From positions 124,001-188,000 of the forward strand of contig NZ_AYMG01000017.1 in NCBI RefSeq assembly GCF_000633455.1: a stretch of DNA of 64,000 nt, written 5' to 3'. How positions within the stretch are numbered: position 1 is the first letter of the stretch; every line of letters begins with the position of its first letter. Below, in pieces: positions 9,574 to 17,807 of this stretch. Below the pieces are notes generated by a model. It made no database searches, was not told the DNA's origin, and was given only the letters and a program-made list of their open reading frames with translations. The stretch is from Pedobacter jeongneungensis. Its GTDB lineage: Bacteria > Bacteroidota > Bacteroidia > Sphingobacteriales > Sphingobacteriaceae. A program made the position numbers and the translations under genes.

Positions 9574-9616
9574 CTTGATACTCGATACCCATTACTTGAT
9601 ACTAGAAAAAATAAAA
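9574..9616 (+). repeat. intergenic CTTGnTACT repeat, copy B
   Basis: The segment starting CTTGATACTCGATACCCATT ends directly at the murD ATG and matches copy A before murE. The rest of the mraY-murD gap (9446-9573) contains further TTGATA/TGATACT fragments (for example near 9519-9547), suggesting a degenerate longer array. No promoter or terminator is evident in it. Confidence 0.7.
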
Positions 9617-11005
9617 ATGAGCACAAATAATACCACATCAGGCAATACTAGGTCAGCGATGGCAGGGCATGGCCGTGTAGTTATTTTAGGTGCTGGCGAA
9701 AGTGGTGTTGGCGCGGCAAAATTAGCCCAGGCAAAAGGCTTTGATGTTTTTGTGTCTGATTACGGTGTCATTACCGATAAATATAAAGCCGCTTTAGAAA
9801 AGTTAGCTATTCCCTTCGAGTCTGAAAAACATACCGAAGAGCTGATTTTAAATGCTAGCGAAGTAATTAAAAGCCCTGGTATTCCGCCAACCGCACCAAT
9901 CATTAAAAAATTGGTTGCTAAAGGGATCTCAGTGGTTTCGGAAATAGAATTCGCTAAAAGATATACTAACGCAAAGACCATCTGCATAACCGGTTCAAAT
10001 GGTAAATCGACCACCAGTTTGTTAACCTATCACATTTTAAAAAATGCTGGTTTGAACGTGGGTTTAGCGGGTAATATTGGGCAGAGCTTTGCTGCGCAGG
10101 TGGCTACAGAAGATTACGAATACTATGTGCTTGAGATCTCGAGTTTCATGCTCGATGATATGTTCAAATTTAAAGCCGATATCGCGGTTTTATTGAATAT
10201 TACACCAGATCATTTAGACCGTTATGATTATAAACTGGAGAATTATGCTGCATCTAAAATGCGCATCGTTCAAAACCAGACCATAGATGATGTTTTTATT
10301 TACTGTGCCGATGACGAAGAGAGCCTAAAAGCCATCGCGTTAACTAAACCTTTGGCAAAAACCTTTCCATTTTCAATTATCCAAAAAGTTGAAACTGGTG
10401 CTTATTTAGAAGAAACTACTATACATATCCTTACAGAACCAAATAACGAACTAACCATGTCTATTTCAGATTTAGCCTTACAGGGCAAGCACAACATTTA
10501 TAATTCTATGGCATCAGGCATCGTGTCGAAAGTTTTAGAATTAAGAAATGAAACCATCCGCGAAAGCATGGGCAATTTCAAAAATATTGAGCACAGGTTA
10601 GAGCATGTGGCCAAAATTTCGGGGATTGATTTTATTAACGACAGTAAAGCTACCAACGTAAACTCTACCTGGTATGCTTTAGAGAGCATGACCAGTGATG
10701 TGGTGCTGATTATGGGTGGCGTAGATAAAGGGAACGATTATAACATGCTTAAAGATCTTGTTAAAAGTAAGGTGAAGGCTATTGTATGTTTAGGTAAAGA
10801 TAATAAACGTATTCACGATGCTTTCGAAGATGATGTTGAGGTAATCGTAAATACTTTTTCGGCAGATGAGGCGGCGCAGATTGCTTTTCATTTAGCCAAA
10901 CGAGGTGATGCGGTATTATTATCGCCGGCCTGTGCAAGTTTTGATTTGTTTAAAAATTATGAAGACCGCGGTAACCAGTTTAAAGCGGCAGTTAGAGAAT
11001 TATAA
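9617..11005 (+). CDS. murD: UDP-MurNAc-L-alanine:D-glutamate ligase
   Basis: Adds D-glutamate to UDP-MurNAc-L-alanine in the cytoplasm. The ATG at 9617 is chosen over an ATT-type start at 9575, which would run through the intergenic repeat; it gives 462 residues, near the family norm, with a short Ser/Thr/Asn-rich leader before the Rossmann-like GRVVILGAGESGVGAAKLA. The ATP loop is ITGSNGKSTTSLL (about 122-134); further marks are NITPDHLDRYD and the C-terminal SPACASFDLFKNYEDRG. Thirteen bases and a strong Shine-Dalgarno separate it from ftsW. Confidence 0.96.
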   Translation: MSTNNTTSGNTRSAMAGHGRVVILGAGESGVGAAKLAQAKGFDVFVSDYGVITDKYKAALEKLAIPFESEKHTEELILNASEVIKSPGIPPTAPIIKKLVAKGISVVSEIEFAKRYTNAKTICITGSNGKSTTSLLTYHILKNAGLNVGLAGNIGQSFAAQVATEDYEYYVLEISSFMLDDMFKFKADIAVLLNITPDHLDRYDYKLENYAASKMRIVQNQTIDDVFIYCADDEESLKAIALTKPLAKTFPFSIIQKVETGAYLEETTIHILTEPNNELTMSISDLALQGKHNIYNSMASGIVSKVLELRNETIRESMGNFKNIEHRLEHVAKISGIDFINDSKATNVNSTWYALESMTSDVVLIMGGVDKGNDYNMLKDLVKSKVKAIVCLGKDNKRIHDAFEDDVEVIVNTFSADEAAQIAFHLAKRGDAVLLSPACASFDLFKNYEDRGNQFKAAVREL

Positions 11006-11006
11006 T

Positions 11007-11012
11007 AGGAGG
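11007..11012 (+). promoter_or_regulatory. Shine-Dalgarno for ftsW
   Basis: AGGAGG lies 7 bases before the ftsW ATG at 11020, immediately after the murD stop. It is the second perfect site in this cluster after that of rsmH. Confidence 0.75.
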
Positions 11013-11019
11013 CTAAAAT

Positions 11020-12207
11020 ATGTTTCAGGCATTACTTAATAAAACAAAAGGCGACAGGTGGATCTGGTTGATCATCATCCTGCTTTCGCTTATATCAGTA
11101 ATGGCTGTATATAGTGCAACAGGTACTTTGGCCTATAAAAAAGGGGAAGCTGTAGAAAAGCTTCTGCTCACCAAACACCTGATTTTTGTATTGATGGGCA
11201 TAGGCATGATCTATATAGCCCATTTGCTCGATTATCGGTATTATGCAGGTATTTCTAAAATATTAATGATTATTACCATCCCACTTTTGGTTTATACATT
11301 GATTTTTGGTACAAACCTGAACGATGCATCCCGTTGGGTAAAAATTCCTGTTATCGGATTGACTTTTCAAACGTCCGATTTGGCAAAACTGGCGCTGATT
11401 ACTTTTTTAGCAAGGATGCTGACCAAAAAGCAGGAAAATATTAAAGATTTAAGAGAATCATTTATTCCCATTATGGCTTCTGTTTGTACAGTTTTCGTGC
11501 TTATTGCATTGGCAAACATGTCTACAGCCTTAATGTTATTCGGCGTAAGTATTCTACTGTTAATTATTGGTCGTATCAGTATCAAGCAGATTTCAATTGT
11601 TTGCGCTGGTGGTTTAGTGTTATTGTTAATTGTAGGTTTCTTAGGTCCAAGGAGAGAAACTTATAAATCACGTATAAAAACCTTTATGCATCCCGAATTG
11701 GTGCATTCAGATAAAACTTTCCAGGCAGATCAGGCAAAAATTGCTTTGGCTACTGGTGGTGTTTTTGGTAAAGGACCAGGTAATAGTACGCAGCGCAATT
11801 TCCTGCCACACCCATATTCCGATTTTATTTTCGCCATTATTATTGAAGAATGGGGAACCTTGGGAGGAATTGTAATTATGGTGCTTTACCTGGTGCTTTT
11901 ATATCGATGTATCAAGATTGTAACCCGGGCACCCAAGGCATTTGGGGCACTCCTGGCAGCCGGACTAAGTTTCAGTTTAACCATCCAGGCTTTTGCCAAT
12001 ATGGCCGTAGCAGTAGGTTTAGGCCCGGTAACTGGTGTTCCACTTCCATTAGTGAGTATGGGCGGTACATCGATGATTTTTACCAGTGTGGCCTTCGGGA
12101 TTATACTGAGCGTAAGCCGTGATGTAGAAGAGAATGCAAAACTGACACCGAAAGAAGAGAAGACAAATAATAAAATAATTGTTGGAGAGATTCCGGCGAT
12201 AGCATAA
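11020..12207 (+). CDS. ftsW: septal SEDS glycosyltransferase FtsW
   Basis: SEDS-family membrane protein that polymerises septal glycan from lipid II together with the FtsI transpeptidase. About ten membrane helices across 395 residues. Family signatures: SLISVMAVYSATGTLA in the first helix, LGGIVIMVLYLVLLYR, and the C-terminal GLGPVTGVPLPLVSMGGTSM loop. Its place between murD and murG and the FtsI partner upstream favour FtsW over the paralogue RodA. It is followed by a 311-base gap filled by intergenic repeats. Confidence 0.95.
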   Translation: MFQALLNKTKGDRWIWLIIILLSLISVMAVYSATGTLAYKKGEAVEKLLLTKHLIFVLMGIGMIYIAHLLDYRYYAGISKILMIITIPLLVYTLIFGTNLNDASRWVKIPVIGLTFQTSDLAKLALITFLARMLTKKQENIKDLRESFIPIMASVCTVFVLIALANMSTALMLFGVSILLLIIGRISIKQISIVCAGGLVLLLIVGFLGPRRETYKSRIKTFMHPELVHSDKTFQADQAKIALATGGVFGKGPGNSTQRNFLPHPYSDFIFAIIIEEWGTLGGIVIMVLYLVLLYRCIKIVTRAPKAFGALLAAGLSFSLTIQAFANMAVAVGLGPVTGVPLPLVSMGGTSMIFTSVAFGIILSVSRDVEENAKLTPKEEKTNNKIIVGEIPAIA

Positions 12208-12217
12208 GAAGATTAAT

Positions 12218-12249
12218 CGTCATTGCGAGGAAGCATGACGAAGCAATCT
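12218..12249 (+). repeat. CGTCATTGCGAGG-type intergenic repeat
   Basis: CGTCATTGCGAGG followed by AAGCATGACGAAGCAATCT is the short palindromic intergenic element seen scattered in many bacterial genomes, including Bacteroidota. The halves CGTCATTGC and GCATGACG pair into a hairpin. It sits 10 bases after the ftsW stop. Confidence 0.6.
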
Positions 12250-12274
12250 ATTTAAAAAGGATATAAAGAAAATA

Positions 12275-12497
12275 ACCACAGAGGACATAGAGAAAGGCAC
12301 AGTGAAACACAAAGAAATGTTTGTATAGTTGTCCAATCTTTAATAAACTTGGTAATAAACGCTTTGTGCCTTGGTGAACTTGTGGTGAAATATAAGCTTA
12401 GTGAACTCGATGGTAAAAAAAATAAAACTTGGCTCTCTTTGCCGTTGAAATAAAAAATACTCAGTGCCCTCTGTGAAAACTAAGTGTACTCTGTGGT
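12275..12497. repeat. CCACAGAGG/CTCTGTGG composite inverted repeat in the ftsW-murG gap
   Basis: The left part carries ACCACAGAG (12275-12283) followed by GACATAGAG, AAGGCACAG and AACACAAAG units. The right part carries the complements, CCCTCTGTG (about 12470) and CTCTGTGGT (12489-12497); a middle CTTTGTGCCTTGGTG lies near 12362. The whole 220-base stretch could fold back on itself. This is the non-coding content of the 311-base gap; apparent frames in it are by-products of the repeats. Confidence 0.65.
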
Positions 12498-12518
12498 AAA
12501 AAATAGATAAACAATAAA

Positions 12519-13622
12519 ATGAATAATTCCCCAAAAATTATCATATCAGGTGGTGGCACCGGCGGGCACATTTTTCCCGCCGTAGCCATAGCCAACGCGC
12601 TAAAGCGCTTGGTGCCCGCTTGTGAAATTTTATTTGTGGGTGCTAATGGCCGCATGGAAATGGAAAAAGTTCCTGCTGCCGGATATAAAATAATTGGTTT
12701 AAATATCAGTGGGATGCAACGTGGCTCGATCGTAAAAAACCTGTCGCTTCCATTTAAAGTAATTGGCAGTGTGCGCAGGGCCATGCAGATCATTAAAGAT
12801 TTTAAACCAGATGCCGTTGTTGGCGTTGGTGGTTATGCTTCGGGGCCTTTATTGTATGCAGCCTCTTTAAAAGGGATTCCGTACCTCATCCAGGAACAGA
12901 ATTCTTATGCAGGTGTAACCAATAAGTGGCTGGGAAAAAAAGCATCGAAGATATGCGTTGCCTTTGATGAAATGGATCAATTTTTTCCTGTAGATAGGAT
13001 CTTAAAAACAGGAAACCCTGTGCGTAAGGAAGTGGTTGATATTCAGGGGAAACACTTTCAGGGTGCGGAGCTGCTAAAATTAGATCCTTTGAAAAAGACC
13101 ATTATGGTTACCGGAGGAAGTTTGGGTGCCGGTACACTGAATAAAGCAATTGAAAAACATTTGCCCGAAATCCTCGCACAAGATGTGCAGGTGATCTGGC
13201 AAACAGGAAAATATTATTACCAGGGGATTATTGAAAGATTGGGATTAGAATATCACCCAAATGTTCGCATCCTGGAGTTTTTAAACAAAATGGATCTGGC
13301 ATATGCCGCTGCAGATGTAATCATCAGTAGGGCTGGAGCAGGAACCATTGCTGAGCTTTGTTTGATTAAAAAACCGGTGATTTTAGTGCCCTCGCCCAAT
13401 GTTGCAGAAGACCATCAAACCAAAAATGCGATGGCTTTGGTAAAAAACGGAGCAGCACTATTAATTAACGACCGTTCTGCTGAAGATACTTTGGTTAAAG
13501 CGGCACTTGAACTTTTAAATAATAAAGAACAAAGCGAAAAGCTTGCGGAAAACATAGGTAAAATGGCCTTGCAAGAAGCCGACGAAATTATTGCGGGCGA
13601 AGTATTGAAATTGATTAAATAA
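12519..13622 (+). CDS. murG: undecaprenyldiphospho-MurNAc-pentapeptide GlcNAc transferase
   Basis: Peripheral membrane GT-B glycosyltransferase (family GT28) converting lipid I to lipid II with UDP-GlcNAc. The 367 residues have the N-terminal glycine loop SGGGTGGHIFPAVAIANAL, GVGGYASGPLL and QEQNSYAGVTNKWL for acceptor binding, a second glycine-rich TGGSLGAGTLN, and the UDP-GlcNAc site ISRAGAGTIAELCLIKKPVILVP. Start ATG at 12519. It lies after the repeat-filled gap and 107 bases before murC. Confidence 0.97.
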   Translation: MNNSPKIIISGGGTGGHIFPAVAIANALKRLVPACEILFVGANGRMEMEKVPAAGYKIIGLNISGMQRGSIVKNLSLPFKVIGSVRRAMQIIKDFKPDAVVGVGGYASGPLLYAASLKGIPYLIQEQNSYAGVTNKWLGKKASKICVAFDEMDQFFPVDRILKTGNPVRKEVVDIQGKHFQGAELLKLDPLKKTIMVTGGSLGAGTLNKAIEKHLPEILAQDVQVIWQTGKYYYQGIIERLGLEYHPNVRILEFLNKMDLAYAAADVIISRAGAGTIAELCLIKKPVILVPSPNVAEDHQTKNAMALVKNGAALLINDRSAEDTLVKAALELLNNKEQSEKLAENIGKMALQEADEIIAGEVLKLIK

Positions 13623-13635
13623 GGCATGAAAAAAT

Positions 13636-13716
13636 AGATGTGAGATATGAGAAAGAAGATTTGAGATTAGGCATTACGTCGAAAATCTCACATCTCAAAT
13701 CTCAGGTCTCACATCT
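13636..13716. repeat. TGAGAT/ATCTCA imperfect long hairpin before murC
   Basis: Outer arms 13636-13652 and 13700-13716 pair at 15 of 17 positions; inner arms 13657-13668 and 13691-13702 pair at 11 of 12. The unit is made of AGATNTGAGA repeats and their complements (CTCACATCTCAAATCTCA). It ends 13 bases before the murC ATG and fills the murG-murC gap. Confidence 0.7.
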
Positions 13717-13729
13717 CAACTCAAAAAAA

Positions 13730-15085
13730 ATGGAATTAAGCAAAATAAACAGGGTTTTCTTTGTAGGTATCGGTGGTATCGGCATGAGCGCGCTTGCCCG
13801 TTATTTTGCTAAACGCGGACAGGTGGTTTGCGGTTACGATAAAACACGTACCAAGCTGACCGAAACTTTGGAACAGGAAGGAATTTTGATTACCTATCTT
13901 GATGACGATGCTTCTTTACCATGCGCATTTTTGGATCATCATGAAGATACCCTTATAGTATACACGCCCGCAATTCCTAAAGATTCTAAAATTTTAAATC
14001 ATTTTATTAATAAAAGCTTTTCGCTTAAAAAGCGTTCAGAGGTTTTAGGTATTATCAGTAAAGGCATGTTCTGCATCGCCGTTGCTGGTACGCATGGCAA
14101 AACAACAACATCATCTATTGTAGCGCATATTTTAAAAGATACCGGTTACGATTGTACAGCTTTTTTGGGTGGAATAACCAGTAACTACAATAGTAATGTG
14201 CTTTTTGGCGATAACAATGTGGTGGTAGTAGAGGCTGATGAATATGACCGTTCTTTCCTGACATTGCATCCTGATGTAGCTGTGGTTACCTCGATGGATG
14301 CCGATCATTTAGATATCTACGGAGATAAAAGCCACCTCGAAGAATCTTTCAGGTTATTTGCCGGGCAGCTGAAGACCGAAGGTACACTTTATGCACATGA
14401 AGGATTGCCTTTAGAAAATAGCATCAGTTATGCCGCTAGCCCTACAGCAACGGCAAAAGCTGAGAATTTGAGGGTAGAAGGATCGAAATTTGTATTCGAT
14501 TATGCAGATGCCACACAGCGCATAAATGATATCAGCTTGATGCTTCCAGGTAAGCACAATGTAGAAAATACAACCGTTGCCATTGCCATCGCGTTACAAT
14601 TGGGTATTGATGCTGAAAAAGTAAAACAAGCCGTTGCAAACTTTAAAGGAGTTAAACGCCGTTTCGAATATATTGTGAATAATGGCGATCAGATTTACAT
14701 TGATGACTATGCACATCACCCTGAAGAACTGAGAGCCTGTTTTGACGCAGTGAGACAGCTTTATCCTGATAAGAAGTTAACGGTGATTTTTCAACCGCAC
14801 CTTTTCACGCGTACAAGGGATTTTGCGGATGAATTTGCAAAAGTTTTAAGTACCGCAGATGAGCTGTTACTGTTAGAAATTTATCCGGCAAGAGAATTGC
14901 CCCTTGAAGGCATAAACGCGCAGTTTTTGTTGGATAAAATCACTTTGGCAGATAAACAAGTATGTGGAAAAGATTTTGTGGTTCAGCATGTTAAGGACAC
15001 AAAACCTGAATTAATTTTAACAGTAGGAGCGGGCGATATCGATACCGTTATTGAGCCCTTAAAAAATATATTGAACAATGCTTAA
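13730..15085 (+). CDS. murC: UDP-MurNAc:L-alanine ligase
   Basis: First amino-acid ligase of the stem peptide, cytoplasmic. The ATG at 13730 gives 451 residues starting MELSKINRVFFVGIGGIGMSALARYF, the usual MurC N-terminus; the earlier frame start at 13640 would read through the intergenic hairpin. ATP loop VAGTHGKTTTSSIVAHIL near 116-133; EADEYDRSFL, DADHLDIYGD and DDYAHHPEELRA are further MurC marks. It overlaps ftsQ by 8 bases. Confidence 0.97.
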   Translation: MELSKINRVFFVGIGGIGMSALARYFAKRGQVVCGYDKTRTKLTETLEQEGILITYLDDDASLPCAFLDHHEDTLIVYTPAIPKDSKILNHFINKSFSLKKRSEVLGIISKGMFCIAVAGTHGKTTTSSIVAHILKDTGYDCTAFLGGITSNYNSNVLFGDNNVVVVEADEYDRSFLTLHPDVAVVTSMDADHLDIYGDKSHLEESFRLFAGQLKTEGTLYAHEGLPLENSISYAASPTATAKAENLRVEGSKFVFDYADATQRINDISLMLPGKHNVENTTVAIAIALQLGIDAEKVKQAVANFKGVKRRFEYIVNNGDQIYIDDYAHHPEELRACFDAVRQLYPDKKLTVIFQPHLFTRTRDFADEFAKVLSTADELLLLEIYPARELPLEGINAQFLLDKITLADKQVCGKDFVVQHVKDTKPELILTVGAGDIDTVIEPLKNILNNA

Positions 15086-16313
15086 ACGGATAAACTGGAG
15101 CGCAATTTTTACTGGCTTTGCCTGGCTGATTAGCCTGGCGGGCGTGGTTGTGCTTTTGAGTTTCATCAACGTTAAAAAGCAGACAGTTAAATGTACCGAT
15201 GTTAAAATCCTGATCCCTGGTGCCGATAATTTTATTGAGCGCGAAGAGATTGATGCCATTCTGAAAGAAGATCAGGGGGTATTATTGGGGCGTAACCTCG
15301 AAAATATCAATATCCATAAGATCGAGAAAAAGCTGCAGTCTAACCCATATATCGGTTTTGCAAAGGTATATGTGGATATGGATGGTGTATTACATATCGA
15401 GGTGAAGCAAAGACAACCGATCCTCCGCATTCTGAATGAGAACGGGCAGGATTTCTATATTGATAACGATGGGTTGAAAATGCCGATATCATCAAACTTT
15501 ACCGCTAACGTACTGGTGGCAACAGGCCACATTAGTGAGGTTTTTGGTAGCCGCGTAGATACGTTGCATACGCAATTGGCAAGAGATCTGTATAAAACAG
15601 CTCAATATATTAAAAAAGATACGCTTTGGGATTCGCAGATCGAACAGATTGTGGTTGATCAGAAAAACGACATCGAACTGATCCCGAGAGTGGGCAATCA
15701 GCGCATCATTTTAGGTGATGCAGATTCCCTGGAAAAGAAAATGAAAAACCTTTTATTGTTTTATAAAAAAGCAATGCCGCAGGTAGGCTGGGATACTTAT
15801 AAAACCATCAATATTAAATATACCAACCAGATTGTTTGCGAAAAAAGAGATTCAACAGGTTTAGGAAAAAAAGCAAAAACATTTTCGGCGGCTGATAGTT
15901 TGAGGATACAGCGAAACGTAACTGATTCATTAATAAAAAATACCATTAGTACGGTAATGGACGATCGCCCAGAAGCTGATCAGCCGGAAGCCGTACAGCC
16001 TAAAAAGCCCGAACCTAAAAAACCGGAGCCCAAAAAGGTAGAAACAAAGAAGGTAGAGCAAAAGAAAACTGAACCTAAAAAGGTTGAGCCTAAAAAAGCC
16101 GAACCAGTTAAAACAGAAACAAAAAAGCCGGTAGTTGTGCCGGCCGCCAAACCAAAGGAAACAAAACCAGCGGATAAAAAGGAAAAACCGAAGCAAACGG
16201 GAACAACACAGCCAAAGCCGGCAAAATCTGAGGCGCAATTGAAAAAAGAGAAAGAAGCAAGAGAAAAAGAAATTAAAGCCCTGGAAAAACAGTATAAAAC
16301 TCAGCAAAATTAA
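15078..16313 (+). CDS. ftsQ: cell-division protein FtsQ with a long Lys/Pro/Glu-rich tail
   Basis: Bitopic divisome protein. One membrane segment (about 8-28, AIFTGFAWLISLAGVVVLLSFI) is followed by a POTRA-like domain (about 38-105, LIPGADNFIEREEIDAIL onward) and the FtsQ/DivIB beta domain to about 260. Residues ~295-411 form a low-complexity tail of PKKPE/PKKVE/TKKVE-like repeats ending in a charged helix. Typical FtsQ is about 250-290 residues, so the tail accounts for the excess. It lies between murC (8-base overlap) and ftsA (5-base gap). Confidence 0.92.
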   Translation: MLKRINWSAIFTGFAWLISLAGVVVLLSFINVKKQTVKCTDVKILIPGADNFIEREEIDAILKEDQGVLLGRNLENINIHKIEKKLQSNPYIGFAKVYVDMDGVLHIEVKQRQPILRILNENGQDFYIDNDGLKMPISSNFTANVLVATGHISEVFGSRVDTLHTQLARDLYKTAQYIKKDTLWDSQIEQIVVDQKNDIELIPRVGNQRIILGDADSLEKKMKNLLLFYKKAMPQVGWDTYKTINIKYTNQIVCEKRDSTGLGKKAKTFSAADSLRIQRNVTDSLIKNTISTVMDDRPEADQPEAVQPKKPEPKKPEPKKVETKKVEQKKTEPKKVEPKKAEPVKTETKKPVVVPAAKPKETKPADKKEKPKQTGTTQPKPAKSEAQLKKEKEAREKEIKALEKQYKTQQN

Positions 16314-16318
16314 CGAAT

Positions 16319-17677
16319 ATGGACAAGGCAAAATTTACCAGTCAGTCGCCCATTGTAGTAGGATTGGATATCGGTACTACAAAAATTTGTGTTATCGTTG
16401 GTCGTAGAACACAACACGGTAAGATAGAAATCTTAGGAATAGGCAAGGCAGAATCGGCGGGTGTGACACGTGGAGTGGTTTCTAACATTCAAAAAACCGT
16501 ACAGGGCATTGCTCAAGCAGTTGAAGTAGCAAGCGGACAATCCAATGTAGAAATACAGGTGGTAAATGTGGGTATTGCTGGTCAGCACATTAAGAGCTTA
16601 CAGCACAGAGGAATTTTAACAAGAAGAGAATTAAACAACGAAATCGGTAAAAAAGACATCGATAAGTTGATTGATGATATGTTTAAACTGGTAATGCCAC
16701 CGGGTGAAGAGATCATCCATGTATTGCCACAAGAATTTACCATCGATAACGAACCGGGCATCAAAGATCCGATCGGTATGGCAGGTGTGCGCCTTGAAGC
16801 CAACTTCCATATCATTTCAGGTCAGGTTACCGCGGTAAAAAACATTATTAAATGTGTTAACAATGCAGGACTTCAAACTCAGGATTTAATCCTTGAGCCA
16901 TTGGCTTCTTCTGAATCGGTGTTGAGCGAGGAAGAAAAAGAAGCTGGTATTGCATTGGTTGATATTGGTGGTGGTACTACAGATATTGCCATTTTCCACG
17001 AAGGTATTATCCGCCACACGGCAGTAATTCCTTTTGGTGGCAATAGTGTTACCGAAGATATCAGAGAAGGTTGCTCAGTGATGCGTAACCAGGCTGAATT
17101 ATTAAAAACACGTTTTGGTTCTGCACTTGCTGAGGAGAACAAAGAAAACGAAATCATTTGCGTTCCTGGTCTGCGTGGCCGTGAACCAAAAGAAATTTCG
17201 GTTAAAAACCTGGCCTATGTAATTCAGGCCCGTATGGAAGAAATTATTGAGCACGTGTATTACGAGATCAAATCTTCCGGCTATGAGAAAAAACTGATCG
17301 GTGGTATCGTAATTACCGGTGGAGGTGCTTTGCTGAAACACTTATCGCAGGCAGTAGAATATGTAACTGGCTTAGATTGCCGCATTGGTTATCCGAACGA
17401 GCATTTATCTAAATATGAAGATATGCCTAAAGCCATTTACGATGACCTTAAAAGCCCGATGTATGCAACCAGTGTGGGTTTGTTGATCAAAGGAATCCAG
17501 AAAGCAGAAGAGCTGATCGAAGAAATGAAACAGCCAGGTGTTTTTGTTGAAAAACCAAAAACAGGAAAAGAAAAAGAGAAACGCGGACCAGGTTTGTTCG
17601 ATAAATTACTTGCAAAAACAAGAACATTCATTCAGGATGATATGAATGTAAGTGATGAAGATTACTTAAAAAGTTAA
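16319..17677 (+). CDS. ftsA: cell-division protein FtsA
   Basis: Actin-like ATPase that tethers FtsZ filaments to the membrane. The 452 residues include phosphate-1 loop VVGLDIGTTKICVIVG (about 13-28), the SHS2/1C domain, phosphate-2 ALVDIGGGTTDIAIF (about 212-226), adenosine motif GGIVITGGGALLKHL (about 325) and a C-terminal segment GPGLFDKLLAKTRTFIQDDM that looks like the amphipathic membrane helix. Five bases after ftsQ. The 130-base gap to ftsZ has unusual structure. Confidence 0.97.
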   Translation: MDKAKFTSQSPIVVGLDIGTTKICVIVGRRTQHGKIEILGIGKAESAGVTRGVVSNIQKTVQGIAQAVEVASGQSNVEIQVVNVGIAGQHIKSLQHRGILTRRELNNEIGKKDIDKLIDDMFKLVMPPGEEIIHVLPQEFTIDNEPGIKDPIGMAGVRLEANFHIISGQVTAVKNIIKCVNNAGLQTQDLILEPLASSESVLSEEEKEAGIALVDIGGGTTDIAIFHEGIIRHTAVIPFGGNSVTEDIREGCSVMRNQAELLKTRFGSALAEENKENEIICVPGLRGREPKEISVKNLAYVIQARMEEIIEHVYYEIKSSGYEKKLIGGIVITGGGALLKHLSQAVEYVTGLDCRIGYPNEHLSKYEDMPKAIYDDLKSPMYATSVGLLIKGIQKAEELIEEMKQPGVFVEKPKTGKEKEKRGPGLFDKLLAKTRTFIQDDMNVSDEDYLKS

Positions 17678-17698
17678 TTATTTTTCCACAAAGAAAGA

Positions 17699-17750
17699 GT
17701 TTTCCACATTATTAACACTTGTGGAAAACGTCTGTTGAAAAAGTGTTAAT
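17699..17750 (+). other. interlocked inverted repeats (possible pseudoknot or switch) between ftsA and ftsZ
   Basis: GTTTTCCACA (17699-17708) pairs perfectly with TGTGGAAAAC (17720-17729). ATTAACACTT (17711-17720) pairs perfectly with AAGTGTTAAT (17741-17750). The second pair's left arm lies in the first pair's loop and the first pair's right arm lies in the second's loop, so the two stems either exclude each other or form an H-type pseudoknot. A further TTTTCCACA is at 17682. Whether RNA or a DNA-binding protein uses it is unknown. Confidence 0.6.
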
Positions 17751-17807
17751 ATTACATTGAGTAATGAACAGAATTTAAAAATTTTTAAACAACTGATTCA
17801 TAAAGAT

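Noticed and set aside
12340-12793. minus frames in the ftsW-murG gap and in murG
   Set aside because: They arise from the intergenic foldback and from murG antisense; no start or domain.
15930-16331. 133-residue Phe/Leu-rich frame on the minus strand
   Set aside because: It is the antisense of the Lys/Pro-rich FtsQ tail; the Phe/Leu composition follows from the sense codons.
17682-17729. TTTTCCACA copies as DnaA boxes and replication origin
   Set aside because: Three near-box words (TTTTCCACA) differ from the DnaA box TTATCCACA, are placed inside an essential operon, and no dnaA, AT-rich unwinding element or strand-skew change can be shown from this window.
17757-17807. TTG at 17757 as ftsZ start
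   Set aside because: It would add MSNEQNLKIFKQLIHKD, which is not typical for FtsZ, and lies at the edge of the paired repeats. ATG 17808 gives the usual MQFEMLKDKSSIIKVIG start. Not excluded.
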